DNA from: Thamnaconus septentrionalis
Lineage: Eukaryota > Chordata > Actinopteri > Tetraodontiformes > Monacanthidae
Assembly: GCA_009823395.1 (NCBI GenBank)
Contig: CM020502.1
Coordinates: 24,924,944-24,988,943, forward strand
DNA length: 64,000 bases
Reading direction: 5' to 3'
In this document: positions 1 through 11,070 of the stretch, piece by piece
Position numbering within the stretch: position 1 is the first letter of the stretch
Layout: the number at the start of each line of letters is the position of its first letter
Made by a program: the position numbers and the translations under genes
Notes under the pieces: model-generated
Seen by the model: the letters and a program-made list of their open reading frames with translations, nothing else
Database searches by the model: none
Told to the model about the DNA's origin: nothing

Positions 1-1237
1 GAGAGGCTGCTTCCCAACCGCCGGGTGCCCCCCCTCCCCCCACCCCAGCAGCTCCGACCGCCCGCGATGCTGATCAGTGGAGAAGGCGGTGCCAGCTCCT
101 GTAGCTGGTGACTGTTCTCAGAGATATTATTAACCTCCTCTCGGTGGCAGATCCAGATCATAGCCCCCCCCATACACACTTGGAGGCCTTTGGCTATGCT
201 GGCTCGGCTTGCTGATGTTTTGGCCCTCGCCAACATGAAAGAGGAGGCGGAGGAGGAGGAGGCTGGGGGGGGTTTGGTGACACAGATGCGGTGAGTCAGA
301 GCGCAGAGTCAGAGGCGTGACGGTGCAGGTTGTGGGGTGGGTGGGTGAGGGTGGGGCTCGTAAACAGCGGAGGGCTCGTAACGCTGACAAGGTCGGAGGT
401 CAAATGGATATTTTTCTATTGGCAGCGATAAGGCTTGTGAGCAACACGCGGACAGGGCTTATTAATTCCCCCATAAAGCCCCATCACTGTGCGGCAGCGA
501 GGCTTTGAGGGGAGGGTGGGTGGAGAGGGGGTGGGGGGGTTTCTGGTTAACATGCACGCTTTATGGACGAGCAGCGGCTCACAAACGGTAAACAGCGTCG
601 GGGCCTTTGCTCAGTAACGAGGCCTCGTCAAACGCAGGCCCGTAATCTCACTTCCTCACAGTTTAACCCTTCCAACCTGTTTGGGGAGAAACTTCCTCCT
701 TTCTCCCTCCAACCTGCTCTTCAAATCCGTTCTCCCACGCCGCCGGAGACGCGCGTAAACACCAGGCAGGCATTTTGTGCCAATTTGTAGAGTCGGCGGA
801 GCCGAGGGGAACCGCTGTCACCGGCGAGGAGGGTTTTATCAATCACAGGCTCTGCGGCCCGAAGCCTCTCGCTCAGTCGGGCCGCCTGCGCCTGCCTGCC
901 TTCTGAGACACACGGGCGGAGCGGCGTGATGAAGAGAGCCGAGGAGTGACTGGCAGAGTGACGGAGGAAGTATCTGCGGGTGTGAGGAGCACAGTGATGA
1001 AACGGTGTTTGGTGGGGGAGGGGGAGCAGAAACAGCCAGAGAGAAAAGTCATTAGCAATTTGGGCAATTTGCGATTGCATTTGATACGACGCGCGAGGCT
1101 CCAGATGCCGCTGTTTGGCGACACGGGCCAATTAAGGTGGGCGAGAATGAAGCGGACGGCAAAATAAATAAATAAATGCATGAATGACGCAAGTACGATC
1201 CCACTTCCGGATGTAAAACATCACGCTACAGCACAGG
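1..1237. other. Gene-less stretch, unique sequence
   Basis: No coding region can be supported here. The open frames on both strands overlap each other, lack recognisable domains and look like chance frames in fairly GC-rich DNA. A GTGAGT donor-like string at about 291-296 has no convincing acceptor partner. A short AAAT repeat lies near 1163-1176. Nothing else stands out. Confidence 0.6.
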
Positions 1238-1255
1238 TTTTTTTTTTTTTTTTTT
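1238..1255. repeat. Poly(T) tract
   Basis: An uninterrupted run of about 18 T. It could be the remains of a retroposed poly(A) tail in minus orientation, but no retroelement body is recognisable beside it. Confidence 0.9.
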
Positions 1256-1310
1256 ATTTTGGCTTACACCAGGACCTGAGTCCTAATTTTGCAGCACAAC
1301 ATGCAAATGT

Positions 1311-1350
1311 GAACTGGTATGACAATAAAGTTCCTTGAATCCTTGAAACA
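1311..1350 (+). mobile_element. Possible retroelement 3' tail
   Basis: The segment contains GACAATAAAGTTCCTTGAAT followed by a partial repeat of CCTTGAA. This resembles the end of dispersed fish retroelements, which often finish in GACAATAAA plus a short tandem tail. No upstream body can be delimited, so the family is unknown and the call is tentative. Confidence 0.35.
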
Positions 1351-1618
1351 CAGTTTCAAAGTTGGTAATGTGTTTACAACATAAGGGGGGGGGGAGGTTG
1401 CCATACGAGTCCATTGTCCTGCTTTCGGGAAAACACACCATTCCTTAAAAAAAAAAAAAAAAAGCGTATGAAAGGAAATTGAGTTCTCTGGCGATAAGAC
1501 GCACAAAGAGGCATCAACCCCTTCTTTCAACTCCTCGCTATAAAAACTCTTTGATTCACAGCGTTTCTATCTTCTCTTTTCCTCACCGACTCCTGCCAAA
1601 CCAGCCTGTACAGAATCT

Positions 1619-1643
1619 GCAGCAGCAGCAGCAGCAGCAGCAG
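1619..1643 (+). repeat. (GCA)n trinucleotide microsatellite
   Basis: About eight units of CAG/GCA. It is not inside a supported coding frame. It is one of five CAG/CTG tracts in the first 13.2 kb. Confidence 0.95.
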
Positions 1644-3592
1644 GAGGGGAGATAACAGCGGTTTTTTTTTTTTTGATCCCGCTCGCCGACCAAAAGAGAC
1701 GGCTGGCTGGCGGTGATTTTTCAACCCTGCAAACTTATCGAATGCCTCCTCGGATTAGCCCGTCCTGGAGATAAAAGGCCCCCGTGTTCAGACACGTTAA
1801 TGATCGGGTGGCTAATTACTGATCAAACAAAACACGCTGGCCCCGGCTAAGCAGCGCTCTAATGAAGTCTGCAGAATGTGAAGCGATCAATGGGGGGTGA
1901 CAGGGAGGGGGGCAAGCCCAAAAAAAAAAGCATATCTGCCGAGATCTGAGCGCAGGAAAGCGAAGGGGTTTCAGTACCGCAGAACAGGAGGACAGAAAGT
2001 AAATAATACAAAGAAAAAAGAACTTTTCCTGTCACGGCGGTAAATGAAAGGGAATGCCCTTTAGAGGATTTACACTTCTGACCACAGAACACGCGCGTAT
2101 AATGTCACAACGCACCTTGATATCATGAATCAATGCACCGTCTCTATGGTTTGTTTTTTTTTGTATCCTCTGCCCGCCGCTTCCTCTCACACCGCAGCTG
2201 ACATTTTGGCTCTGAGTGCATCGATTTTTTATTCCTCCTCCTCCTCCTCCCCTTCTCCTCCTCCTCCTCCTCCTCCTCATCATTCTCCTTCTTCTTCTTC
2301 TCACCAGAGGAAGTGGAGCACATATACAAGCGAGCGATTGAAAGGGTTTGCGAAAATGGGAGCAAACTGACTTCGGTAGAACCGCAGTGGTTGTTGGTTT
2401 TATGTTTTTTTCCCCCTCCTCTTCCCTCCTCTTCCTCTTCTTTCACTTCAAGAGCGCCGCAGTTTAATCAAGACGGTGAAGGCAGCGGGGCCTCAACTGT
2501 TTATCTGACCTCTCGTCTCTCCTCAATACCTATTCATCCAAAGCGCATTGTGCTGAATCACATTGTGGGCGAGAGGTATGACGACTCTTTCTTTCTCTCT
2601 CTCTCTGCCCAGGGAAAAAAAAAAAAAAAACATTTCCGGCCTTCAAGGACCAATTATGAAAGCCATTCCTGTGCTTCATCACAATAACTTTTTACAGCAT
2701 TAAAAGGTGAAAAGAAATCATAAAAAAGGTTCACGGCCATGCATACCTCTGTGCTGACACAAACAGAGTAATATTCCTCTAATTTTCCTCTTATCCATCT
2801 CTGGATTCAGTGCAAAAGCGTTTTTTTTTTTTTTGTTTTTTTTACTGTTTGACTTTCCTCTGCAGCTGCTTCCCTCTGTTTTGTTTTTTTCTTCCTTTCT
2901 CCCACACTCGGCTGACTGGGAGGGTCTCTGCGGTTTGTACAAGGCTTGCGGCTCAATTGACTTGGGAGTGCTGAATATATATCGGCCTGAAGTCCTGAAT
3001 AATGTATCACAATCCGACACGTTGGCCGGTGTCGGCCGCGGTGGCCATCTTTGATGTGCATCCAGAGCCTCAGATACGTTCAGAGAAGGTTCACAGACCA
3101 CAGCGGGTCTGGCAGCGTCGCACCGGAATGCACGCAGTGATGGAGAAAACGGGCGTCACTGTGAAGTTTGGGGAAAAGGCGGGTCTTGCCAAAAAACTGC
3201 ATTGGAGGCCATGAGCAACCAGCTTCCTTATACTTGTGGGGGAAAGAAAAATCAGGAAACAGCTGCTGCAAACTGCCTAATATCCAGAAGAAGAAGGAGA
3301 AGAAGAGGAAAAAGAAGAAATACTAACTATGCACATTTTCACAAAGACATACATTTATAGAAAAAAGTGAATAATAAATAGGTGAATAAGATCTTTCAAT
3401 GTTTCAAGAAGAAGGCAACTGCTGCAATTTTACCAGAAGTGGATCAGATGTTCACATTCATAGCTAATGCGATACTAACAAACCCAATTGATGGGTTTGT
3501 ATGTGACGGACAGATGTGTCGTCCAATCAACTTCCAGAGTTCCCCCTCCACCTTTACAGATGCTTTCGCTTTTTTATTTATTTTTTTGGCAG
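1644..3592. other. Gene-less stretch with pyrimidine and purine tracts
   Basis: No gene is supported. The stretch holds (TCC)n/(TTC)n tracts at 2234-2302, poly(A) near 2613-2630, poly(T) near 2820-2834 and an AGAAGAAGG-rich purine tract at about 3285-3320. A short hairpin lies at 3479-3499, with CAAACCCA and its complement around a five-base loop. Open frames here are low-complexity artefacts, for example Arg- or Ser-rich translations of the TCC repeat. Confidence 0.6.
2234..2302 (+). repeat. (TCC)n/(TTC)n pyrimidine microsatellite
   Basis: Imperfect TCC units pass into TTC units. One strand is almost entirely pyrimidine, and both strands translate to low-complexity frames that should not be mistaken for genes. 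Confidence 0.9.
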
Positions 3593-3782
3593 ACGGATTG
3601 CTGACAGAATCCGGGGGAATCTGTTCGTCTGCAGCGGCGTTGCTAAGCAGAATTACACGCTCCTTCCGTCTGAAAATGAGGAGAAGGATGAGAGCGAAGT
3701 TGCCGTGGTTACCGAGTCGGTCCATGCTCGCCGTCTGACGGACGGCAGCATCAAAACCCTTGCGTCCTTAAATGCAGCGTGA
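3593..3782 (+). other. Candidate terminal exon or chance open frame
   Basis: A T-rich tract ending in GGCAG at 3588-3592 looks like a splice acceptor. It is followed by an open frame with a TGA at 3780-3782. The roughly 62-residue translation is not low complexity: it has an acidic stretch (SENEEKDESE) about 30 residues in, followed by mixed hydrophobic and charged residues. The frame also runs open upstream of the acceptor to 3516. I do not recognise a family, and no polyadenylation signal lies close downstream. Chance is a serious alternative. Confidence 0.2.
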
Positions 3783-5261
3783 GCTCTGACCCCTCGTCTC
3801 GGCACGTCCCCCCTCCGACGCTCAGACTACAGATGCTGCCGCTTTAATTAACACGTATCCCATCAAGGCAACGCAGCGCACCCTCCCCGAATATCAAATC
3901 CCATTACTTTTTAAACAGGATAAAGTGAGGAATAAGTGAATTCGCAGCTGCGGCGGCGGCGGACGCTCCGCGATAAAACAAACTGTGAGAGCGACGAGAT
4001 GAAGAGAGATCACGGGGAAAAATATGCAAATGTGGATATGAATACTGATCGGGCCGCCTCTCAGTAGGAGATGAATACATTTACCGCTCATCTGCATGCC
4101 GATGAGCAACAATAAGGTGCCTCTTTTTTGGGGGTGGGCTGTTGCGGCGGTGATGCGCGCCTTCTGAGGCAGCCGCAGTCATTTGAAGCAAAAACAACTT
4201 TCACAGAGGAACTGGGAGCCAACGGATTCACATCCTCGGCCGTTCAAATACTCTTGTTTACACCCTCGTCTGCTATCTGTCTCCTCTTCAAGTCAAATTG
4301 CCGGCTGGTTTATAGTCTGCAAAGTATAGCAAGCAATTTCTGTTTTTTTTTTTACCCCGCCTGCACAGAAGGAGAGAGAAAATGTATTTATTTTTTTTAA
4401 CAAAAGACGCAAAGTCTTTGTCGTTGTTTGCAGAAGAATCAACTGAAGTTACAACACAAAGTCCTTGAAAGATGAAGCGTGTTTTTTTTTTCCAGGAGGC
4501 TGGATACAAAACAACTACAAGTTTCAAGCTACTGCTGCCGCGGAAGGAAGAACCCGCAACAGATGGCTTAGATTTCAAATCTAAGATGAACGACTCATCC
4601 GTCTTAGTAACCTCCCTTTGTCTTTGCCCCCTCCCCATTGGATTCCAACAATCAGTCAGGTTCACTGAAGCATCGGGTTCATTGAAGAGGTTGAAGAGAA
4701 TGTGGGGAAGAGTGACGCTAAACAATGAGCTGCACACCAGCTACACACAGAGAAACCCTGCACTTGGAAATTCTGCCAATCACATTCCTCTTTTTCCTTC
4801 CTAGTTACAAAACATATGTGGATATTTGAATGCTTGGAGAAGAACCATTGTGACAAACACTTCGCCTGGTTGCCAGGCTACAAATTCATCATTTCATTCC
4901 AGGTATATTTCAGTCCCGACCACCAATTAGTCGCCACTTCACTCCTCCTCCCTCGGAGAGTCAAGTCACGAGGCGGGCGGACCGTCTCAAGCTGGGGCCT
5001 TCCGCCCTCGTGCCGCAGCAGTCAAAGCCCGGTGAAAGCGCCCGCGGCCAACCTCGGAACCTTGGCGGAACGGTCGGGGGAGGGGCAAAGCCGGAGGTTT
5101 ATACTCCTGAAGCAGGGGGAGCGCTGGGCTCGCCCCGGTGGTCTGACCCCACTAGATCTCTTTAATGAGACTGTGAGTGTTGCAGGCCTCCGGCCCGCTG
5201 GCTGGAGGGGATGAACCTTGATAAACACAACACAGGGCCTTTGAACAAACTCACGCACGCA

Positions 5262-5262
<1 letters not shown>
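3783..5262. other. Gene-less stretch
   Basis: No gene is supported. A perfect POU octamer ATGCAAAT lies at 4024-4031 in an AT-rich context. The 132-codon frame at 4816-5214 shows no recognisable domain and no start or splice context. Sequence from about 4960 to 5120 is richer in CpG than its neighbours. Confidence 0.55.

Positions 5263-5296
<34 letters not shown>
5263..5296 (+). repeat. (AC)n microsatellite
   Basis: Uninterrupted AC dinucleotides, followed after a short gap by a further CA stretch to about 5310. Confidence 0.95.
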
Positions 5297-5298
<2 letters not shown>

Positions 5299-5405
5299 CA
5301 CCACACACACTGTTGTTCGTCTCCACCTGGAGGAGGAGTTCCATGGCGCCTATTACGTCCACGGGCCCTCGACGCTGCAGGGATTTCACACTTTAAAATC
5401 CAGCT

Positions 5406-5438
<33 letters not shown>
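5406..5438 (+). repeat. (GCA)n trinucleotide microsatellite
   Basis: Eleven uninterrupted GCA/CAG units outside any supported gene. On the minus strand it reads as a poly-Cys frame, which is an artefact. Confidence 0.95.
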
Positions 5439-5440
<2 letters not shown>

Positions 5441-6419
5441 GACCTGCTAATGTAAACACATGTTGCCAATCTCATTTTCACACAGCGTCGCGAATAATTG
5501 CAGAGCGGGCCGGTGTACGAGTCTTTAGCTCGGGGCCTGACCTCAATACGTCAGGCTGGTGTCAAATCCATATTCATTCCCCCTGTCCTGCTTGCATAAG
5601 TGCGGGTTCAAGCCCAAGGTGCGAGCTACGGCTCCTTTATTATAAAAAAATTACATCACCTGGCCACATGAATTATTTACCGCCTTATTCAAGGACCGAG
5701 GACATTGTTCAGTACAAGATGTGAATTTTATTATATTACTGCCTTTAACAAATTGAATCTTGATTTTATAAGAGGGCTATCTTACTAGATCTGAATGCAT
5801 TAAATCCTAAGAAGATTTAATTTTGCTGTCCATTAAATGTAGATTTTTTTTAAAACAATGCTGGTTATCGCTGGCAAAACTGCTTTCAAGGTTGCCACTT
5901 TTCTTTTCTTTGCTCAAACTGAAGCAGATGGAAACCTGGTGGTCTCTGTGGGCGGGGCCTGCACATGGGCACCTGGGTGTCGGAGGCACCGCTGCCCTTT
6001 AAAAAACAGTTCAAACATTGTTTTACATGCCTGCAAATGTCAGGAAGCTGTCACGGCCCGCCGCGCGTGTGCGCGTGCAAACGCACACTCGCGTAATGCG
6101 CCGCGCTGCCCTGTGTGGAGCACTAATTGAATCATGCGAGCGCAGAAAACGGCAACGCATGCAGGCTTAAAACTGCCGCTTGGAATACGAGTGAGTCGCT
6201 GAGCCGACGCAGGAACAAACATGAAAATGGGATTACATGGTCTGGAGCGGGCGGCACGACGGAGCCACATCCGATGGCGCCGCACTTAAACAAAGGATTA
6301 GGCTACGAGATGCTAAAGAGATGACTCGTCATCCGAGACCTCAGTAAAAATGAAAGCAAGCTCTCGAGTGGAACGAAACAAAGGACGGACGGAGAGCCAG
6401 CGGAAAAATGTGAAACAAC

Positions 6420-6640
6420 CCGTCAGCGTAATGGAATTCACACTAGTACATAATGATTTAGGATAATATATAGGGAATATGGGGGCATTAATTATGAGGC
6501 GTGATAAATAATTTATCTCAAAAGAAGATTTATAGCGTTATAATGCGCACTCTGCCAGGCACTCATTTATTCCTGTGTTCCCTCATATTTCATTTTGTTT
6601 TATCTTAATTCGAGAGGCTTTACTTTTTAATCTCGGCAGA
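6420..6640. promoter_or_regulatory. AT-rich enhancer-like island (unproven)
   Basis: A non-repetitive AT-rich block containing TTAATTATG near 6489, ATAATTTATC and several TTTAT/TTAAT cores, set in more GC-rich sequence. Such blocks are typical of homeodomain-binding conserved non-coding elements in vertebrates. Conservation cannot be judged from one sequence, so this is a candidate only. Confidence 0.2.
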
Positions 6641-6710
6641 CCCAAATTGCGCTGCTCCATATGTTCGGTTTCAGGGAGAGGGAAAGACGGAAAAGAATGA
6701 GGGAGTGAAT

Positions 6711-6722
6711 GAGAGACAGAGA

Positions 6723-6755
<33 letters not shown>
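6711..6755 (+). repeat. (GA)n microsatellite
   Basis: GA dinucleotides with minor interruptions at the left end. Confidence 0.95.
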
Positions 6756-7244
6756 CAAAGGTAGGTAGAGCTGAGCAAAAAAAGAAAAAAGAAAAAAAAT
6801 AAACTAAAAATGGGCTTAACACTTGGCATGGCGTATGAAATGATGAATAAATAAGCCAACATGCTGTTCGCCTGAGGATAAAACACACACTTTCACTCGG
6901 CCGGCCCCCCTGAAGAAAAAAAACACAAAGGCTGAGAACCAGTTCTTCCTGCGCCGCTTCGCCCAGAACAGATGGCGCCGCCGTCCTCTATATGTCAGCG
7001 CTCGCAACCTTCGTCCTGAACCTCGAAAAAAGAAAAAAAAATTCTGCACGGAAAAACTGCTCACGCATCCCCAACCAAGCGGCCCCTCCCACTCCGCATC
7101 CCCCAATCTATTCTCCCCCAACTATTTCTACTCTCCGCCTCCTCACCCCCCCCAGCCCCCTCCACCCCCCCAAAAACGAAAAAGAAATCTCTGTGTAATA
7201 AATATTAATGTCAGCTCCCGTGCGGCGGGGCAGGGCTTACTCAC

Positions 7245-7278
7245 ATCCAAATGATCCTCACACAGAATAATGAAGCCG
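7245..7278 (-). other. Candidate 34-nt microexon
   Basis: Read on the minus strand, a long pyrimidine-rich tract (about 7281-7325) ends in TTCCCAG. Next come 34 nt, then GTGAGTAAG, a near-consensus donor, at about 7236-7244. In one frame the 34 nt encode GFIILCEDHLD with no stop. I do not recognise the peptide, and no flanking exon is visible in the window. Both splice sites are unusually good for chance, but a 34-nt interval gives little statistical weight. Confidence 0.25.
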
Positions 7279-8199
7279 CTGGGAAGCAGGTGAGGGGACA
7301 GCAGGGAGGGGGAGTGAAGGAGGGGTTGCGCAACTCGGCGCCTTGTCAGGTAAGTGTCATCCATAATTTAAGAGGAGTGGGTGGGGGGCAGGGGGGGTGC
7401 AGGCAGGAGGAATCTGTGGACAGAGATGTGGACGCCAGTCTTCTGGGTGAGGAAGACGGCGGGAATTCTGTTTGCCTATCGACTCGACCACGCACACCCC
7501 CTTTTCCAACAGGCCGAGATGATCGATAGCAAGGCACCCCCCCCGTCCACAAAAGCTGGATCGTAGAGCTCCAGTGGTGCAACAAGCCAACCCCCCACCC
7601 CCGCCTCACCACACCACCACCACCGCTGGAGGCCTTTGGGTGGACGACTCGGCCGTAACTTCACATCTCAGCCTTTGAAATGGATCAATCCTCCGTCAAC
7701 GGGGGAGGTAGTCAAAACATCGGCGGGGGGGGAGGGGGCACGGGAGTCAGGTGACCCCTTGGAGGAGCACATTGACCTTGAGATTGCCCTCCGGCCGTTC
7801 AGCCGTGGAAATACTGGGACGCGTCGTCGCTGAATCACTGCATCAGCTCGAATGCGACCCTTTTTTTTCTGACGCTGCTTCGCGAGCCGCGCGTTGGCCT
7901 ATTTATTCCATACCAACAAGTTTCTTGTTGAAGGAATTGTATTTTCCGGGGGCGTGCTAAGGAAAAAAAAGCAACCGAACTGGAAGGTATAGCTGCGGAT
8001 TTGAACCGGCTGACCTCTGACCCCGCCGCTCTCGGTGGCCTGGTTACTGACCCCAGGAATGAGATTGCAGACACGACGGGTTTCCTCCCCAGTGTCAGCA
8101 GGTTTTTAGCGGGCATGTCAGAGGCTCTGGGGTGAGGGGTGGGGGAGGGGGCCACTGGGGAGGTTTCTTTTTTTTTATTTCATGTCTAATCTGGATTAG

Positions 8200-8312
8200 A
8201 CACATGCTGGGGTTCCCCGAGGTGAAGCAGGAAATTGTTGCTGGGGAGACAGACACTGGGGGTCGTGACCCGGCTTAGGATAACAGCAAAAATAGATGGA
8301 TGGATGGATGTT
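8200..8312 (+). mobile_element. LINE 3' tail ending in (GATG)n
   Basis: A degraded sequence related to the C-terminal coding end and 3' tail of fish non-LTR retrotransposons: a CCCCGAGGTGAAGCAGG-type segment, then GACCCGGCTTAGGATAAC, then GATGGATG repeats at 8295-8311. Such elements typically end in GGATAAGCGG...(GATG)n. The 5' portion is absent and the coding frame is lost. The exact family cannot be named by eye. Confidence 0.5.
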
Positions 8313-8318
8313 GTAACA

Positions 8319-8320
8319 GT

Positions 8321-8356
<36 letters not shown>
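8319..8356 (+). repeat. (GT)n microsatellite
   Basis: GT dinucleotides directly downstream of the LINE tail, a common place for microsatellites to grow. Confidence 0.95.
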
Positions 8357-8359
<3 letters not shown>

Positions 8360-8525
8360 ATGCGCTAACTGTGAGGATTAGAACACCAAAGAGATTAAGA
8401 CTTTAGAAACTACGACAGCTGATCATGATAATCAGCAGCATTGATGGACGGACGTCTGCTGGAGGGACGGAGCTCCGTTATAAGTCATGTCGGAATACGC
8501 GGCTTTTTCTGTGCACGAAACCCGG

Positions 8526-8858
8526 TAGTTCTCCGTTCTCAAGTTTGGACACACCTTCTCAAGCAGTTTATTTTTATCTTCCCAACTTTCTACACTGCAG
8601 ATAGATACTGATGACATCAAATACATGAGGAAAATATGTGTAATAATGCAGTAAAGAGAAACACGTTGAATAACTCTAAATATGCTTTTTCTTTTGGCTA
8701 TTTTGAAGAATTTCAATATAAAACTGAATTATTTGACACTTTTATCGTTTCCTGCATAAATCAATGTGTGTTCATATGTAGTTTTGTCTTGAGTCATGAA
8801 AATGAAAGAAAAGACATTCAATTCATAGTGTGAGTCCAAACTTTTGACTGCTATTGTA
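8526..8858. mobile_element. Tc1/mariner-type MITE, degraded
   Basis: The right end reads TCCAAACTTTTGACTG and finishes in TA at 8857-8858. The left end has AAGTTTGGACACACC at 8541-8555, exactly 15 bases inside a TA at 8526-8527, the spacing expected of the CCAGTCAAAAGTTTGGACAC-type terminus. The first 13 or so bases of the left terminus have diverged. The interior is AT-rich with no transposase frame, so it would depend on a transposase supplied elsewhere. A second member lies at 34783-35160. Confidence 0.7.
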
Positions 8859-9166
8859 CATTTGTGTGAAATCCCAATGACAGGTGATAATTATCCCGGG
8901 AATTCTTCCCTCCATATTTAGCGTTCCCACTACGGTCGCCTCCGTGCGTAATTCCTGCATCGGTGCCCTTGTGTTAATAACACCCAGCGAATTCAGAGGC
9001 GTGCGCGTGCAGGGGGGCTTGTGGGGGGCGCAGCGAGAGAGAGGGTGGTGGCCTCCAAGGGGGCGGAGCAGGGGGCCGGATTGATCAGAGGGCCCCTGGA
9101 GAGCACGAGGAGGGGACGATAATGAAGCTGTCAGCGTCCTTGCTGTCCGCCAGCATCCTCCACTGT

Positions 9167-9211
9167 CACACACACACACACACACACACACATCATAGAT
9201 CACACACACAC
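9167..9211 (+). repeat. (CA)n microsatellite, interrupted
   Basis: CA dinucleotides to 9192, a short TCATAGAT interruption, then further CA to 9211. Confidence 0.9.
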
Positions 9212-10176
9212 GCACTGGCACACTGAGCTCAGCGACTCAGCGACTCAGCAGTTTCTACACGGTGGCGGGGCTCTAGAGTTCAAACCGCCAGGCGGCGAAA
9301 ACATTGTCACCTCGGCGGGACACGGAAACAGCCAAAAGGGAAGCGGAGCTTTGAAGATCGGCCTGCGTGCGCTCAACACTTTGACCTCGCAAATATTTAA
9401 AGAGAGCCCTCATTACCCCCAATTTACACCAAAAGCATCTACGGCGTGGAAACCGCTCCGTACCCTCTCACACCAAACGCGTTTCCGAGGGGCGGTGTCC
9501 AGCGTGGCGGCTCGATCGATTCACGGCAGATTGCACGACAACCCAGCTAGTTTGGCGTGTCTTTAAAGAAAACAACAGTGAAACAAAACTCTTTTGCCCG
9601 TTTGAACTGTGCCTCAAGTATCGGTGTGTGTAAAAAAAGAAAAATATTAGTAAACCAAACTGCTGGTATGATACAAAATGCAGGTATTGAAAGTAGAAAT
9701 GCATTTTGTTCATTATATATTCTGATTTCAAGCAAAATCTGCTTCATTGTTTGACAGCTAAACTGAACAGCGTTGAAGCCGATCTGTCCCATTCATGTTT
9801 CACAGTAAAACATACAGGGCATAAAAAAACTGAATCCAGCACATTGTGTATGATGATGAAAAGGATCCACCCTGTTTTCCGATCACTGACTTCCTGCCTG
9901 AAAGGTTCTACCTGCTGCGATTGACGCGGTCGCGGCACGTGAAGAGTGAAAAAGGCTTCTGAAACACTGACTGCAATGGCCGCAGTCTGCCGCAGACGCT
10001 TTTGCTGTGAATTGCAGGTTAGAGAGACGCTGGCCGAGCTGCGGTCTGTGTGTGAGACTCTCCGGCTGAACTTTAGCGGAAAGGCTTAAACTCAAGACCG
10101 GAGGTTTGGAACCAGACCAGACAGATTCATCCGACTTTTTCCACTTTTATTTTATCCAGACGGCAGCATAAGAGGA

Positions 10177-10206
10177 GTGTGTGTGTGTGTGTGTGTGTGT
10201 GCGTGT
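10177..10206 (+). repeat. (GT)n microsatellite
   Basis: GT dinucleotides with a GC substitution near the right end. Confidence 0.95.
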
Positions 10207-10607
10207 GCCTTGTGATGTTGAGCAGAAGCAGAGCAAAATAAATAAAATGAGGTCTGGATGCTTTAGCTGTTTCTGCATCCCTTTAATAAAACGTCTACAG
10301 ATCCTTAACAAGATCACTCCTTTGTTTTTCCCCCTTTTATCCTTCGCAAACACAAAGACTTCCTCCTCTGTGCATGGACCGATCTTTGTGTCCTGTTGTT
10401 TTGCTTTTGTTTTGGAAGTTTACCGGTTTTAAAATCCGTTTGTGAAATTGATTGATCAATATTGAAAAATATCTTCCGTGTCTCCTTGTCTGCGTCAACC
10501 AAGCGGAGAGAAAAACAAAAAAAAAACAAAACGGTGAGAATCTGAGCGTGGGAGTTGAGCGTTGTGCTATCGCACTAATTTCAGAAATACCGATAGAGGC
10601 TGCAGGT

Positions 10608-10639
<32 letters not shown>
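10608..10639 (+). repeat. (GCA)n trinucleotide microsatellite
   Basis: Ten or more uninterrupted GCA/CAG units. The frame through it gives poly-Ala or poly-Ser depending on phase, with no supported gene around it. Confidence 0.95.
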
Positions 10640-10800
10640 TGGGTGGGGTTAACAGATAGCAGGAATCTCTTCTGTCGTGTCATCTATTTCCTTCCTGGGC
10701 TGAAAGAAAAAACGGGGAGGATTAGCATTAGCCTATCCCGAGGAAGGAGATCTGCCGCTTCTCAATTAGCCTTCCCTCTCTGCGGCGCCTCCCCCTCTAG

Positions 10801-10883
10801 GTGTTGTCAAGCAGGCTCAGGAGTGTCAGTGACACTAATCCCTGCTGAGGAGGAGAGCGCTTGGCGGCGGGTTTGAACCTGAG
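10801..10883 (+). other. Candidate internal exon, non-coding
   Basis: A pyrimidine-rich tract ending in CCCCCTCTAG at 10791-10800 is a good splice acceptor. After 83 nt the sequence GAG/GTAAGT at 10881-10889 matches the donor consensus. All three forward frames contain a stop (TGA) before the donor, so if real this would be a 5' UTR or long non-coding RNA exon, not coding sequence. A possible branch-point string CTCAAT lies near 10761. No partner exons are identified. Confidence 0.25.
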
Positions 10884-11070
10884 GTAAGTTTTGCGTGGCG
10901 CCGCGAGTCAGCGGGGAGGAAATTAGACATGAAAGTCGAGCGTCACAGCCCGGAACGAGTGGCTCTCACGAGGCTCCGGCACTTTCCGCTGCGGTTGATT
11001 TGTGTAGTCGATTCTCACGCATCGACGACGAGATTTCGTCTGGTAACGTCTGTGTAAAAGGTCTCACTAG

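Larger units (their letters stand above)
5439..8194. other. Gene-less stretch with AT-rich islands
   Basis: No gene is established. Two AT-rich, non-repetitive islands lie at about 5690-5860 and 6420-6640. A (GA)n tract is at 6711-6755. A CpG-rich, alternating purine-pyrimidine stretch lies near 6055-6100. A homopolymer-broken C-rich tract lies at about 7080-7175. A microexon candidate at 7245-7278 is described separately. A GGTTCAAATCC string on the minus strand at about 7994-8004 resembles a tRNA-type B box, but no tRNA or SINE body is clear. Confidence 0.55.
8859..10600. other. Gene-less stretch
   Basis: No gene is supported. It contains (CA)n at 9167-9192 with a satellite at 9200-9211, a short CGACTCAG tandem at about 9231-9250 and (GT)n at 10177-10200. 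An AT-rich interval at about 9570-9860 has overlapping short frames on both strands, none recognisable. Confidence 0.6.

Noticed and set aside
7994..8004. tRNA gene or SINE from a B-box-like GGTTCAAATCC on the minus strand
   Set aside because: No A box or acceptor-stem pairing could be found at the right distance.
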